Part shown: positions 32,665 through 43,616 of the stretch, in pieces
Layout: every line of letters starts with the position of its first letter
How positions within the stretch are numbered: the first letter of the stretch is position 1
Assembly: GCF_003697845.1 (NCBI RefSeq)
Contig: NZ_RDQE01000007.1
Coordinates: forward strand, 53,485 to 117,484
Source: Halobellus captivus
GTDB lineage: Archaea > Halobacteriota > Halobacteria > Halobacteriales > Haloferacaceae
Direction: 5' to 3'
DNA length: 64,000 nucleotides
Position numbers and translations under genes: made by a program
The notes under the pieces: generated by a model
Told to the model about the DNA's origin: nothing
Databases searched by the model: none
Seen by the model: only the letters and a program-made list of their open reading frames with translations

Positions 32665-34359
32665 TCACTCGACGGTTCGCTCCTCGGCGCCCGGCGCGTT
32701 CCGCTTCACGCCCGTGACGGCCTCGACCGCGTTCGACCGGGAGGCGTAGCCCTCGCCGGAGTCGGCGACGATGTTCCCGTTGCGGTGGCGAAGTCGCCAG
32801 CGCCACTCCTCGGCGGCGTCCTCGTAGATCTCGAAGGCCGCGCTTCCGACCTCCAGTACGTCGGCGTCGGGAGCGTACTCGCGGATGCGCTCGATCGCCT
32901 CCTCCGCCCCGCCCTTCGAGGCGTAGCCCTCACCCGAATCGCCGATGATGTTTCCGTTGCGGTGGCGGAGCCGCCAGCGGAACTCCCCGGCGTTGTCCTC
33001 GTACAGCTCTATGGTCGCCTTCGATCCGCCGTCGCCGCCGGCTCCCTCGTCGTCGCCCGCCTCGGCGTCGAGGTCCTCGAGAACGGCGTCCCTGACGTTC
33101 GACCGGACGCTCTCGAGTCCCTGTCGGGCCTTCGACCGGCTGCTGTATCCCTGCCCGGAGTCGGCGAGGATGTTGCCGTTCTCGTGGATCAGCCGCCAAC
33201 GCCACTTGCCGGCCTTGTCGCTGTACACCTCGAAGGCCGCGGGATCGACGCGGAGGTAGTCCGCGGCGGCGACGTGCTCGCGGACCCGCGAGAGCGCGCG
33301 CTTCGCGTTCGACTTCGAGGCGTAGCCCTCGCCCGAATCGCCGATGACGTTGCCGTTGTCGTGACGGAGGCTCCAGCGCCACTCGTCGGCGTCGTCCTCG
33401 AACAGCTCGAAGGTCGCCTCGCTCGGGATCTCCTCGTCCTCGCTCGGAACGGCCACGTCCGGCTCGTCGGCGTCCGCGGGCTCGGGTCCGTCGTCGTCGG
33501 CGATCGCCTCGGCCTCCTCGACGGCAGTCTCGATGCGCAACAGCCCGGCCCCGAGCGCGTTCCGCTTGACGCCGTGGAGTCCCTTCTGTGCCTTGCCCCG
33601 GCTGCTGTACCCCTGCCCGGAGGTCGCGATCACGTTGCCGTTGCGGTGGCGGAGCCGCCAGCGCGGTTTCCCGCCGGCGTCCTCGAACAGCTCGAACCGG
33701 GCCTTGCTCTCGTGGAGCGCGGCCGTCTCGGCCCGCGCGGTCTCGGTTTCGGTCGCACGCTCCGCCGTTTCGGCTTCGAGCTCCTCGATCCGCGTTTCGG
33801 CCGCGGCGAGTTCGTCACGGGTCGCCTCGAGCTCCTCGTGGGTCGCCTCGAGTTCGCGCTCGGTCTCCTCGCTCGCGGCCGTGCTGGCGGCCGTCTCCTT
33901 TTGCATCCGCTTGTAGTCCTCGTGGACGGGGTCCGTGATCAGCGGCACGATCGTTCCCGCCAACCCGATCACGACGATGCCCGCCGCGTACAGGAGGTTG
34001 ACGGTCGAGTTCCCGGTCGCACGCGACCAGCCGTCGGGGAAGACGACGAAGAAGTAGACGACCGCGCCGAGCGTCAACAGCCCGCCGAGCGCCCCGAGCG
34101 TCGTCGCCGACCGTCGCAGCGGGAACCGAACGATCGCGCCGAGCATGACCACCGGCGGGGAGAGCGCGACGAACGCGTATCCGACCGCCCGGCTAGCCGT
34201 CCGCGGCGCGGTGACCGCGAAGACGACGACCCCGAGCACGCCCAGGAGCACACCGAACGAGAACAGCCAGTATCCCCGTACCTCGTCGTCGGTCGTCGGG
34301 GTGCCGATGCGGTTTTCATACAGGTTCGAGAACGGCCCGTCGGGTGTGTCCTTTGCCAT
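32665..34359 (-). CDS. Membrane protein with five DUF1508 repeats
   Basis: 564 aa from the ATG at 34359. Four membrane helices lie at about residues 30-52, 56-78, 86-106 and 120-142. A coiled coil follows at about 150-215 (LEATHEELEATRDELAAAETRIEEL). Five DUF1508 (YegP-like) repeats of about 60 residues come next, each of the form FELFEDxxxxWRWRLRHxNGNxIxDSGEGYASK; they begin near residues 220, 315, 375, 440 and 502. DUF1508 domains are usually one or two per protein, free in the cytoplasm. A membrane-tethered, coiled-coil-spaced array of five is unusual. A minus-strand TATA run at 34386-34394 lies about 30 nt upstream. Confidence 0.85.
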   Translation of the reverse strand: MAKDTPDGPFSNLYENRIGTPTTDDEVRGYWLFSFGVLLGVLGVVVFAVTAPRTASRAVGYAFVALSPPVVMLGAIVRFPLRRSATTLGALGGLLTLGAVVYFFVVFPDGWSRATGNSTVNLLYAAGIVVIGLAGTIVPLITDPVHEDYKRMQKETAASTAASEETERELEATHEELEATRDELAAAETRIEELEAETAERATETETARAETAALHESKARFELFEDAGGKPRWRLRHRNGNVIATSGQGYSSRGKAQKGLHGVKRNALGAGLLRIETAVEEAEAIADDDGPEPADADEPDVAVPSEDEEIPSEATFELFEDDADEWRWSLRHDNGNVIGDSGEGYASKSNAKRALSRVREHVAAADYLRVDPAAFEVYSDKAGKWRWRLIHENGNILADSGQGYSSRSKARQGLESVRSNVRDAVLEDLDAEAGDDEGAGGDGGSKATIELYEDNAGEFRWRLRHRNGNIIGDSGEGYASKGGAEEAIERIREYAPDADVLEVGSAAFEIYEDAAEEWRWRLRHRNGNIVADSGEGYASRSNAVEAVTGVKRNAPGAEERTVE

Positions 34360-34385
34360 GTTCGGGGTGTAACACGTCCGATGAG

Positions 34386-34394
34386 TTATATATG
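34386..34394 (-). promoter_or_regulatory. TATA box for DUF1508-repeat gene
   Basis: The run ttatatatg is centred about 31 nt upstream of the ATG at 34359, fitting a leaderless or near-leaderless transcript. Confidence 0.55.
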
Positions 34395-34435
34395 TGGGTA
34401 GATACCAATCCCAGCGGATGATACACCTGGCTTAA

Positions 34436-36718
<2,283 letters not shown>

Positions 36719-36796
36719 CGGCCGGAGGTCTCGGGGACTCCCGTTGCGTCGGGTCGAGCCACAACCCTTTATCAGATGCCACGGGAACGGGAGTGT

Positions 36797-37777
36797 ATGA
36801 CCGCCATCGAGCTGCGTGGCGTGACCAAGGAGTTCCCGGGCGTCACGGCCGTGTCCGACCTCGACCTCACGGTCGAGGAGGGCGAGGTGTACGGCTTCCT
36901 CGGCCCGAACGGGGCCGGCAAGTCGACGACCATCGACATGGTGCTCGACTTCGTCCGCCCGACCGAGGGGACCGTGACCGTGCTCGGGCGCGACGCCACC
37001 GTCGACAGCGTCGAGATCCGCCGACGGACCGGCGTCCTCCCGGACGGGTTCTCCGTGTACGAGCGGCTCTCCGGCCGGAAACACGTCGAGTTCGCCATCG
37101 AGTCGAAGGAGGTCGACGTCGATCCCGACGCCGTCCTCGAACGGGTCGGGCTCCGCGAGGACGCCGACCGCAAGGCCGGCGACTACTCGAAGGGCATGCG
37201 CCAGCGGCTCGCGCTGGGAATGGCGCTGGTCGGCGAGCCCGACCTGCTCATCCTCGACGAGCCATCCTCCGGGCTCGACCCCGCGGGCGTGAAGGACATG
37301 CGCGAGATCGTCACGGCGGAGGCCGACCGCGGCGCGACCGTCTTCTTCTCCTCGCACGTGCTCGCGCAGGTAGAGGCGGTCTGTGACCGCGTCGGCATCC
37401 TCCGTGCGGGCGAACTCGTCGCCGAGGACTCCATCGAGGGGCTCCGCGAGGCCGTCGGCGACGGGGAGACGCTCGAGGTGACCGTCGACGCCGCGACCGA
37501 CGACGTCCTCGACGCGGTCCGCGCGGTCGAGGGCGTCGACCGGGTGGACGCCGACGGCGACACTCTCCTCGTGAGCTGTGACCCCGGCGTGAAGACTCGG
37601 GTCATCGCCGCGGCCGAGGACGCCGGGGCCGTCGTCGACGACTTCCACACCTCGGAGGCGTCGCTCGAGGACCTCTTCTTAGCGTACACGGAGGGCGAGG
37701 GGGTACCGACCCGGCGGGAGGACGCGGGAACGACGACCGACGAGTCGGCCGTCCGCTCCGAGGGGGTGGACGGATGA
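36797..37777 (+). CDS. ABC exporter ATP-binding subunit
   Basis: 326 aa from the ATG at 36797 (the frame opens at 36776). Walker A is GPNGAGKST, the signature YSKGMRQRLALG, Walker B LLILDEPSSGLD and the switch His in SSHVLAQVE. It has the length and C-terminal extension of ABC-2 exporters of the drug/antibiotic (DrrA-like) type. Its stop overlaps the permease start in ATGA, so the two form an operon. Substrate unknown. Confidence 0.92.
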   Translation: MTAIELRGVTKEFPGVTAVSDLDLTVEEGEVYGFLGPNGAGKSTTIDMVLDFVRPTEGTVTVLGRDATVDSVEIRRRTGVLPDGFSVYERLSGRKHVEFAIESKEVDVDPDAVLERVGLREDADRKAGDYSKGMRQRLALGMALVGEPDLLILDEPSSGLDPAGVKDMREIVTAEADRGATVFFSSHVLAQVEAVCDRVGILRAGELVAEDSIEGLREAVGDGETLEVTVDAATDDVLDAVRAVEGVDRVDADGDTLLVSCDPGVKTRVIAAAEDAGAVVDDFHTSEASLEDLFLAYTEGEGVPTRREDAGTTTDESAVRSEGVDG

Positions 37778-38589
37778 GCCTCCTCGCGGTCGCGAACAAG
37801 GACTTCCAGGACACGGTCCGCTCGCGCGGGATGGCGCTTCTCGTCGCGCTGTTCTCGCTTCTCGTCGCCGTCTTCGCCTACGTCGTCCGCCCGCAGGGCC
37901 AGGCCGACCAGTTCGCGACGGAGCTCCTCCTGAGCGCGTTCGTCGGTCCGGTGCTCGTGACGGGGCTGGTCCCGCTCGTGGGCGTCGTCGTCGGCTACAA
38001 CGCGGTGAGCGGCGAGCGCGAGTCCGGCTCGCTGAAGCTGCTTCTCTCCCTGCCGCACTCGCGGGCGGACGTGGTCTTCGGCAAGGTGCTCGGGCGCGGG
38101 GCGGCGCTGGCGCTCGCGACCTTCGCCGGCTTCCTGTTGCCCGCGCTCGTGTTGATCGTCGTTCCGGTGACCTTCAACGCGGGCTCGTTCCTCGGCTACA
38201 CCGTCTTCGCCGCGGCGCTCGGGGTGGTGTTCGTCGCCATCGCGGTCGGCTGTTCGGCCGCGGTGGCGACCCGCCAGCGCGCGCTCATCGCCGGGATCGG
38301 CGTCTACGCCCTCTTCGTGCTGCTGTGGGGGTTGTTCACCGGCCGCGTGATCGGCGCGTTCTCCGGGCCCGTCGAGGCGCTTCCGGTCTCGATGGCACAG
38401 ATCCGGACGTTCCTCGACGTCGCGAACCCGACGAGCGGGATCGAGGTACTCGCCAACGGTTTCCTCGCCGACCAACTGTTCTCGGGCGAGTCGGCGAACC
38501 AGCAGGTGTCCGCGGTCGCGATGTTGGTCTTCTGGACGCTCGCGCCGCCGCTTGCGGGACTGTTGAAGTTCGACCGCGACGACCTCTAA
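37774..38589 (+). CDS. ABC-2 type permease
   Basis: 271 aa. It has a short cytoplasmic start (LAVANKDFQDTVRSRG), then about six membrane helices (near 18-38, 50-72, 100-120, 128-150, 160-185, 235-255). The GYNAVSGERESGSLKLLLSLPHSRADVVFGKV segment is the ABC-2 coupling loop. Partner of the ATPase gene just before it, with a 4-nt overlap. An efflux or lipid/copper-type export role is possible; the cargo cannot be inferred. Confidence 0.88.
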   Translation: MSLLAVANKDFQDTVRSRGMALLVALFSLLVAVFAYVVRPQGQADQFATELLLSAFVGPVLVTGLVPLVGVVVGYNAVSGERESGSLKLLLSLPHSRADVVFGKVLGRGAALALATFAGFLLPALVLIVVPVTFNAGSFLGYTVFAAALGVVFVAIAVGCSAAVATRQRALIAGIGVYALFVLLWGLFTGRVIGAFSGPVEALPVSMAQIRTFLDVANPTSGIEVLANGFLADQLFSGESANQQVSAVAMLVFWTLAPPLAGLLKFDRDDL

Positions 38590-38728
38590 GGCGGGTCGAT
38601 TGCCGTCCTCGTCGGCCGACGACGCCGTCCGCCCCGGACCCGTTCCGCCGCCAGAGACGCCCTCCCTCCCGGTCTCACGACCACCACCGTGTGGTTCATG
38701 CCCGTGCCGCCCCATCTCCCGGTATCCC

Positions 38729-39907
38729 ATGGACCGGCGCCGATTCCTCTCGATCGCGGGTCTCGTCGGAACCGGAACGCTCGCCGGCTGCGCGGGTGGT
38801 GCTCCCGCCGGCGACGACGGAGGCGATCCCTCCGCCGACGCGTACGCGGTCGAGACCGTCGCTTCCGGGTTCGAGCACCCGTGGGCCATCGACTTCCTCC
38901 CCGACGGCGACCTCCTCGTCACCGAGCGCGCCGGGACGCTGGACCTCGTCGACCGCGAGTCGGGCGACGTGCGGACCGTCGAGGGGACCCTGTCGGTCGA
39001 CGCCCGCGGGCAGGGCGGCCTCCTCGACGTCGCGCTCCACCCGGGCTTTCCGGAGCCGCGGTGGGCGTACCTCACGTACTCGGCGTCGAACGCCGACGGC
39101 GACACGACAACCCACCTCGGCCGCGGCCGGCTCGACCCCGAGGCCGCCCGCCTGGACGGGTTCGAGGTCCTCCACGCGGCCGAGCCGTTCGTCGACTCGA
39201 CCGGCCACTACGGCTCGCGGGTCGCCTTCGACGCGGACGAGCGGCTGTACGTGACCGTCGGCGACCGCCAGTTCAAGGACTTCGGCCCGGACCACGTCGC
39301 GCAGGACCTCGGCGTCGAGCTGGGCAAGACGCTCCGCCTCACGGCGGACGGGTCGGTCCCCGACGACAACCCGTTCGTCGACGAGCCCGACGCGCGCGAC
39401 GCGATCTTCAGCTACGGCCACCGTAACGCGCAGGGGTTGACGGTTCATCCCGAGACCGGAGCTATCTGGGAGAGCGAGTACGGCGAGCGGGACGGCGACG
39501 AGATCAACGTGCTTCGTGCGGGGGCGAACTACGGCTGGCCGGTCGCCGACGAGGGGTGTACCTACGACTCGGGCGACCCGATCGGCGTCTCCCACGACGA
39601 CCGCGAGGACGTGACCGCCCCGGTCCATTCGTGGCCCTGCGGGAGCGGCGGCTTTCCGCCCGGCGGGATGACGTTCTGTACCGGAACGGCCTTCCCGGAC
39701 TGGGAGGGGGACCTGTTCGTCGGCGGGCTCGCCGCGCGGGCGCTCGGGCGGCTCGCCGTCGAGGGGAGCGAGGTGACCGACGAGGAGCGGCTGCTCACCG
39801 ACCGAGGGTGGCGGATCCGGACCGTCGCCGAGGCTCCCGACACGGGTCACCTCTATCTGGCGGTCGACGCCGGCGACGCACCGATAGTTCGGCTGACGCC
39901 GACGTGA
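38729..39907 (+). CDS. Soluble quinoprotein (glucose/sorbosone) dehydrogenase, lipoprotein
   Basis: 392 aa from the ATG at 38729, chosen because it gives a clear signal: MDRRRFLSIAGLVGTGTLAGC, a Tat-type twin-arginine start followed by a lipobox (LAGC). The body is a six-bladed beta-propeller of the PQQ glucose/sorbosone dehydrogenase family, with HPWAIDFLPDGDLLVTER, GLLDVALHPGF, RVAFDADERLYVTVGD and YGHRNAQGLTVHP, the PQQ/His region. It acts outside the membrane on sugars. Upstream extension to 38600 is unlikely because it would hide the signal peptide. Confidence 0.9.
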   Translation: MDRRRFLSIAGLVGTGTLAGCAGGAPAGDDGGDPSADAYAVETVASGFEHPWAIDFLPDGDLLVTERAGTLDLVDRESGDVRTVEGTLSVDARGQGGLLDVALHPGFPEPRWAYLTYSASNADGDTTTHLGRGRLDPEAARLDGFEVLHAAEPFVDSTGHYGSRVAFDADERLYVTVGDRQFKDFGPDHVAQDLGVELGKTLRLTADGSVPDDNPFVDEPDARDAIFSYGHRNAQGLTVHPETGAIWESEYGERDGDEINVLRAGANYGWPVADEGCTYDSGDPIGVSHDDREDVTAPVHSWPCGSGGFPPGGMTFCTGTAFPDWEGDLFVGGLAARALGRLAVEGSEVTDEERLLTDRGWRIRTVAEAPDTGHLYLAVDAGDAPIVRLTPT

Positions 39908-39932
39908 TCGGCGTCGTTCCGCCGCGGTCTCC

Positions 39933-41237
39933 TCACTCGGTCGCGGTCTCGATCGCCGCCTCCAGGTCCGCGACGATGTCCGCGGGGTCCTCGATGCCGA
40001 CGGAGAGCCGCACCATGTCGCCGGTGACGCCCGCGGCCTCCTGTTCCTCCTCCGTCAGTTGCTGGTGGGTCGTCGAGGCGGGGTGGATCACGAGCGTCTT
40101 CGCGTCGCCGACGTTCGCGAGCAGCGAGGCGAGCTCCGTGTTCTCGACGGTCGCCTTCGCGGCCTCGAAGCCGGCCTCCAGCCCGAACGTGATCATTCCA
40201 CCGTAGCCTCCCTCGAGGTACTCCGAGGCCTCCTCGTGGGTCTCGTGGCTCTCCAAGCCGGGGTAGTTCACCCACGCCACGTCGTCGTGCTCGTCGAGGT
40301 ACTCCGCGACGATCCCGGCGTTCTCGCAGTGGCGCTCCATCCGCAGCGGGAGCGACTCGGTCTGTTGGAGCGTGTTCCACGCGTCGAAGGGGGCCTGCTG
40401 GTTGCCCAGGTCGCGTAGCCCGCGGGTGACGGCCGCGAGGGCGAACGCCGCGTCGCCGAACGCGTCGACGTAGTTGATCCCGTGGTAGGCGGGGTTGTCC
40501 TTCGCGATCTCCGGGAACTTCTCGGGGTACTCCGCCCACGGGAAGGAGCCGCCGTCGACGAGGATTCCGCCGATGGTGGTCCCGTTGCCGGTGAGCCACT
40601 TCGTCGTCGACTCCCAGACGAGGTCCGCGCCGTGGTCGAGCGGCCGGCAGAGCGCGGGCGTCGCGAACGTGTTGTCGACGAACAGCGGCACCCCGTGTTC
40701 GTGGGCGATCCCGGCGACTCGCTCGATGTCCGGGGTGACGAGCGACGGGTTCCCGATCGTTTCGAGGTGGACGTAGGCGGTGTCCTCGTCGATGGCGTCG
40801 GCGTATTCCTCGTAGTCGAGCGGATCGACGAACCGGGTCGAGACGCCGCGGCGCTCGACGGAGTGCGTGAGGTAGGTGTAGGTGCCGCCGTACAGCGCCG
40901 AGGAGGAGACGACGTTGTCGCCGGCCGAGGCCAGCATGAAGTTCGCCAGGTCGAACGCCGCCATTCCCGAGGCCGTGGCGATCGCGGCCACCCCGTTCTC
41001 GAGGGAGGCGATCCGCTCCTCCAACGCCGCGTTCGTCGGGTTCATGATCCGCGAGTAGACGTTGCCCGCCTCCTCGAGCGCGAACAGCCGCGCCGCGTGG
41101 TCGGCGTCGTCGAACTCGTAGGCGGTCGTCTGGTAGATGGGGGTCGCGCGTGCGCCCGTCGTCGGGTCCGGTTCGGACCCGGCGTGAACGCTTCGCGTGC
41201 GGAACTCGCGGCCGTCTCCGTCCTCGTCGCTTGGCAT
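39933..41237 (-). CDS. O-acetylhomoserine sulfhydrylase-type PLP enzyme
   Basis: 434 aa, full length for the MetY/Cys-Met metabolism family. The PLP-binding core has SGMAAFDLANFM, the ETIGNPSLVTPDIE strand, FVDNTFATP, and the Schiff-base Lys in STTKWLTGNG (about residue 210). The C-terminal part has LVIHPASTTHQQL. It makes homocysteine (or cysteine) from O-acetylhomoserine and sulfide in methionine synthesis. ATG at 41237. It lies alone between a quinoprotein gene (convergent) and a membrane-protein gene (same strand, about 115 nt downstream-start gap). MetY is the most likely name but substrate specificity is not proven. Confidence 0.88.
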   Translation of the reverse strand: MPSDEDGDGREFRTRSVHAGSEPDPTTGARATPIYQTTAYEFDDADHAARLFALEEAGNVYSRIMNPTNAALEERIASLENGVAAIATASGMAAFDLANFMLASAGDNVVSSSALYGGTYTYLTHSVERRGVSTRFVDPLDYEEYADAIDEDTAYVHLETIGNPSLVTPDIERVAGIAHEHGVPLFVDNTFATPALCRPLDHGADLVWESTTKWLTGNGTTIGGILVDGGSFPWAEYPEKFPEIAKDNPAYHGINYVDAFGDAAFALAAVTRGLRDLGNQQAPFDAWNTLQQTESLPLRMERHCENAGIVAEYLDEHDDVAWVNYPGLESHETHEEASEYLEGGYGGMITFGLEAGFEAAKATVENTELASLLANVGDAKTLVIHPASTTHQQLTEEEQEAAGVTGDMVRLSVGIEDPADIVADLEAAIETATE

Positions 41238-41354
41238 GTGCGTTCCTCGATCCGCCGGGCGGTTAAACCCGACTGACCGTCACGGATGCTACCGGTAGCT
41301 CGGACGTGTCGGGGACGCTCGCGGTGTCGTTTTCGTGAGTATCGGGCCGACGGT

Positions 41355-42116
41355 TCACTCCCGACCCCGTTCGGTTTTAGCCAAATAGTACTCGAGAATC
41401 AGGGTGTCGAACCATCGCTGCTTGTATGAGTTCTTCAAGTTTCCGAACACGAGAACCAACACTCCGGACGTGACCGTATACCCCGCCAATACGCCGACTC
41501 CACCCATGGGATCGTAAACCAGCCGTGCCAGCCCGATCAGCAGAAGATAGTATACCAGCAGTATCATGAAACACGACCAGAGTCCACGAAACATGCGATT
41601 CAGAGCATAGTAACGAATACCCAACGAGTATGACGAGGCGATGAGATACGACCGAACGTATCGCCACAGCTGTTTGGCGTCTTCTCCCTCGATGGACCCG
41701 TTATAGGAGTCGAACTCCGCCTCACACAATCTCCAGAACTCCTCTTCGAAGTGGGTGGATCGGTCCTCGCCGAGATCCTCGATCTCCCTTCTCATCGAGA
41801 TACGGGCGAACGGGTTCGAGATCTCCTTTCCGCGAAGCCGGATCGCTTCCCTCTTCGCTTCAGGATCCAATGCGTGTTCCAGTTTCCGCCCGAAGAACTC
41901 GATCATTATTCCGACCGGCAACGAGATGACGATGAACAACGCGACTCCGACCACGTTCGCCAACCCGGTCAGGGTAGGCACTGAGACCGGCATAACCGAT
42001 TCTCCGATCTCTGTGGAGAGCGATGCTCCGACCCCGACGAATAATATAATGCCCGGTATGAATCCGGAAAACGTCTGTATGATGCCAACTCGGGAGCGCA
42101 CGCCGGCGTTCGACAT
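41355..42116 (-). CDS. Membrane protein of unknown function, lower GC
   Basis: 253 aa from the ATG at 42116 (MSNAGVRSRVG); the frame runs further upstream but that part is Arg/Val-rich off-frame DNA. Helices are predicted at about residues 15-33, 45-70, 165-185 and 190-225, with a long acidic cytoplasmic segment between. Its codon use is AT-richer than the neighbouring core genes, which suggests transfer. Family not recognised. It is divergent from the SPFH gene at 42327. Confidence 0.68.
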   Translation of the reverse strand: MSNAGVRSRVGIIQTFSGFIPGIILFVGVGASLSTEIGESVMPVSVPTLTGLANVVGVALFIVISLPVGIMIEFFGRKLEHALDPEAKREAIRLRGKEISNPFARISMRREIEDLGEDRSTHFEEEFWRLCEAEFDSYNGSIEGEDAKQLWRYVRSYLIASSYSLGIRYYALNRMFRGLWSCFMILLVYYLLLIGLARLVYDPMGGVGVLAGYTVTSGVLVLVFGNLKNSYKQRWFDTLILEYYLAKTERGRE

Positions 42117-42326
42117 GGGACGTACTTCTGATGACGTTCTAATGTACCTGTGGGTCGGCAACGCCGCCGGCTGTGGCACGTAGCGCCGTGGTACGTACGC
42201 TGTCCGTATCCTCCTTGCGACTTCCGGCCCGCTGCTTCCTCCGGTCGTGTCGGCGTCGATGGCTACGCTCTCTTCCAGCCTCGGCTTCGTGCGAACTGTT
42301 AACGTCGTCGAACCGTAACGTCGTGT

Positions 42327-43571
42327 ATGGGAACACAAGGTCCGCAGGGTGGCCCTCCTGAGCTCGGCGACCTGGCCGGCGGGATACCCGACTCCGTCTG
42401 GCAGTACACGGCGCTGGCGTTCGCGCTGCTCGTCGGGTTCGCGGTGTTGAGCCAGAGCCTCGTCTACGGGGTCGGCGTGCTGGCGATCCTGCTGGCGTTG
42501 GTCACCGTCGCCAGCGCGGTCGAGGTGGTCGACGCCTACGACAAGGAGGCGTTGACGGTGTTCGGCGAGTACCGGAAGCTGCTCGAGCCCGGCGTCCACC
42601 TCATCCCGCCGTTCGTGTCGCGGACGTACGCGTTCGACATGCGGACGCAGACGCTGGACGTGCCGCGTCAGGAGGCGATCACGCGGGACAACTCGCCGGT
42701 GACCGCGGACGCGGTGGTCTACATCAAGGTGATGGACGCGAAGAAGGCGTTCCTCGAGGTCGACGACTACAAGAACGCGACCTCGAACCTCGCCCAGACC
42801 ACGCTCCGGGCCGTCCTCGGCGACATGGAGCTCGACGACACGCTCTCGCGGCGCGACCAGATCAACGACCGGATCAACGAGGAGCTGGACGAGCCGACGG
42901 ACGAGTGGGGGATCCGCGTCGAGGGCGTCGAGGTCCGTGAGGTGAGCCCCTCCTCGGAGGTCCAACGAGCGATGGAGCAACAGACGGGCGCGGAGCGTCG
43001 CCGCCGGGCGATGATCCTCGAGGCGCAGGGGGAACGCCGGTCGGCCGTCGAGCAGGCCGAGGGTGACAAGCAGGCGAACATCATCCGCGCGCAGGGGGAG
43101 AAGCAGAGCCAGATCCTCGAGGCGCAGGGTGACGCGATCTCGACCGTGTTGCGCGCGCGGTCGGCCGAGTCGATGGGCGAGCGGGCCATCATCGAGCGCG
43201 GCATGGAGACGTTGGAGGAGATCGGCAAGGGCGAGTCGACCACGTTCGTGCTACCCCAGGAGCTCACGAGCCTCGTCGGGCGCTACGGCAAGGCGCTCTC
43301 CGGCTCCGACGTCCAGCAGATGGACGGCCTCGAGGGCCTCGAGTTCGACGACGACACCCGCAAGATGCTCGGGCTCGACGACATCGAGAGCGCCCTCGAA
43401 CAGCTCGAATCGGTCGCGGACGACGACCTCCGGACGGACGAGACCCGCGACGCCGACACCGCCGCGGGCGTCGCGGCCGGCATCGCGGACGACGTCGACG
43501 GCGGGGATCTCGACCGCGAGGCCGACCGCGACGTCGATCTGGAGTCGGAGACGGAGAGTCCGGGGCGGTAG
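42327..43571 (+). CDS. SPFH/band-7 (stomatin-like) protein
   Basis: 414 aa. Two membrane helices at about residues 25-60 anchor it. The SPFH domain covers about 70-225 (KLLEPGVHLIPPFVSRTYAFDMRTQTLDVPRQEAITRDNSPVTADAVVYIKV). A long helix with repeated EAQGE/RAQGEKQ heptads (about 225-290) is typical of stomatin and prohibitin oligomerisation. The tail is acidic. Such proteins scaffold membrane microdomains, often beside a NfeD partner; none is seen here. ATG at 42327. Confidence 0.9.
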   Translation: MGTQGPQGGPPELGDLAGGIPDSVWQYTALAFALLVGFAVLSQSLVYGVGVLAILLALVTVASAVEVVDAYDKEALTVFGEYRKLLEPGVHLIPPFVSRTYAFDMRTQTLDVPRQEAITRDNSPVTADAVVYIKVMDAKKAFLEVDDYKNATSNLAQTTLRAVLGDMELDDTLSRRDQINDRINEELDEPTDEWGIRVEGVEVREVSPSSEVQRAMEQQTGAERRRRAMILEAQGERRSAVEQAEGDKQANIIRAQGEKQSQILEAQGDAISTVLRARSAESMGERAIIERGMETLEEIGKGESTTFVLPQELTSLVGRYGKALSGSDVQQMDGLEGLEFDDDTRKMLGLDDIESALEQLESVADDDLRTDETRDADTAAGVAAGIADDVDGGDLDREADRDVDLESETESPGR

Positions 43572-43616
43572 GGTCGGCGCAGTCGGCGGGCGATCCGCCG
43601 GTTTCTCCCTCCGATC

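Noticed and set aside
42117..42980. N-terminal extension of the 41355 membrane-protein ORF
   Set aside because: The extra 288 residues are Arg/Val-rich, overlap the divergent SPFH gene, and precede a good ATG at 42116.
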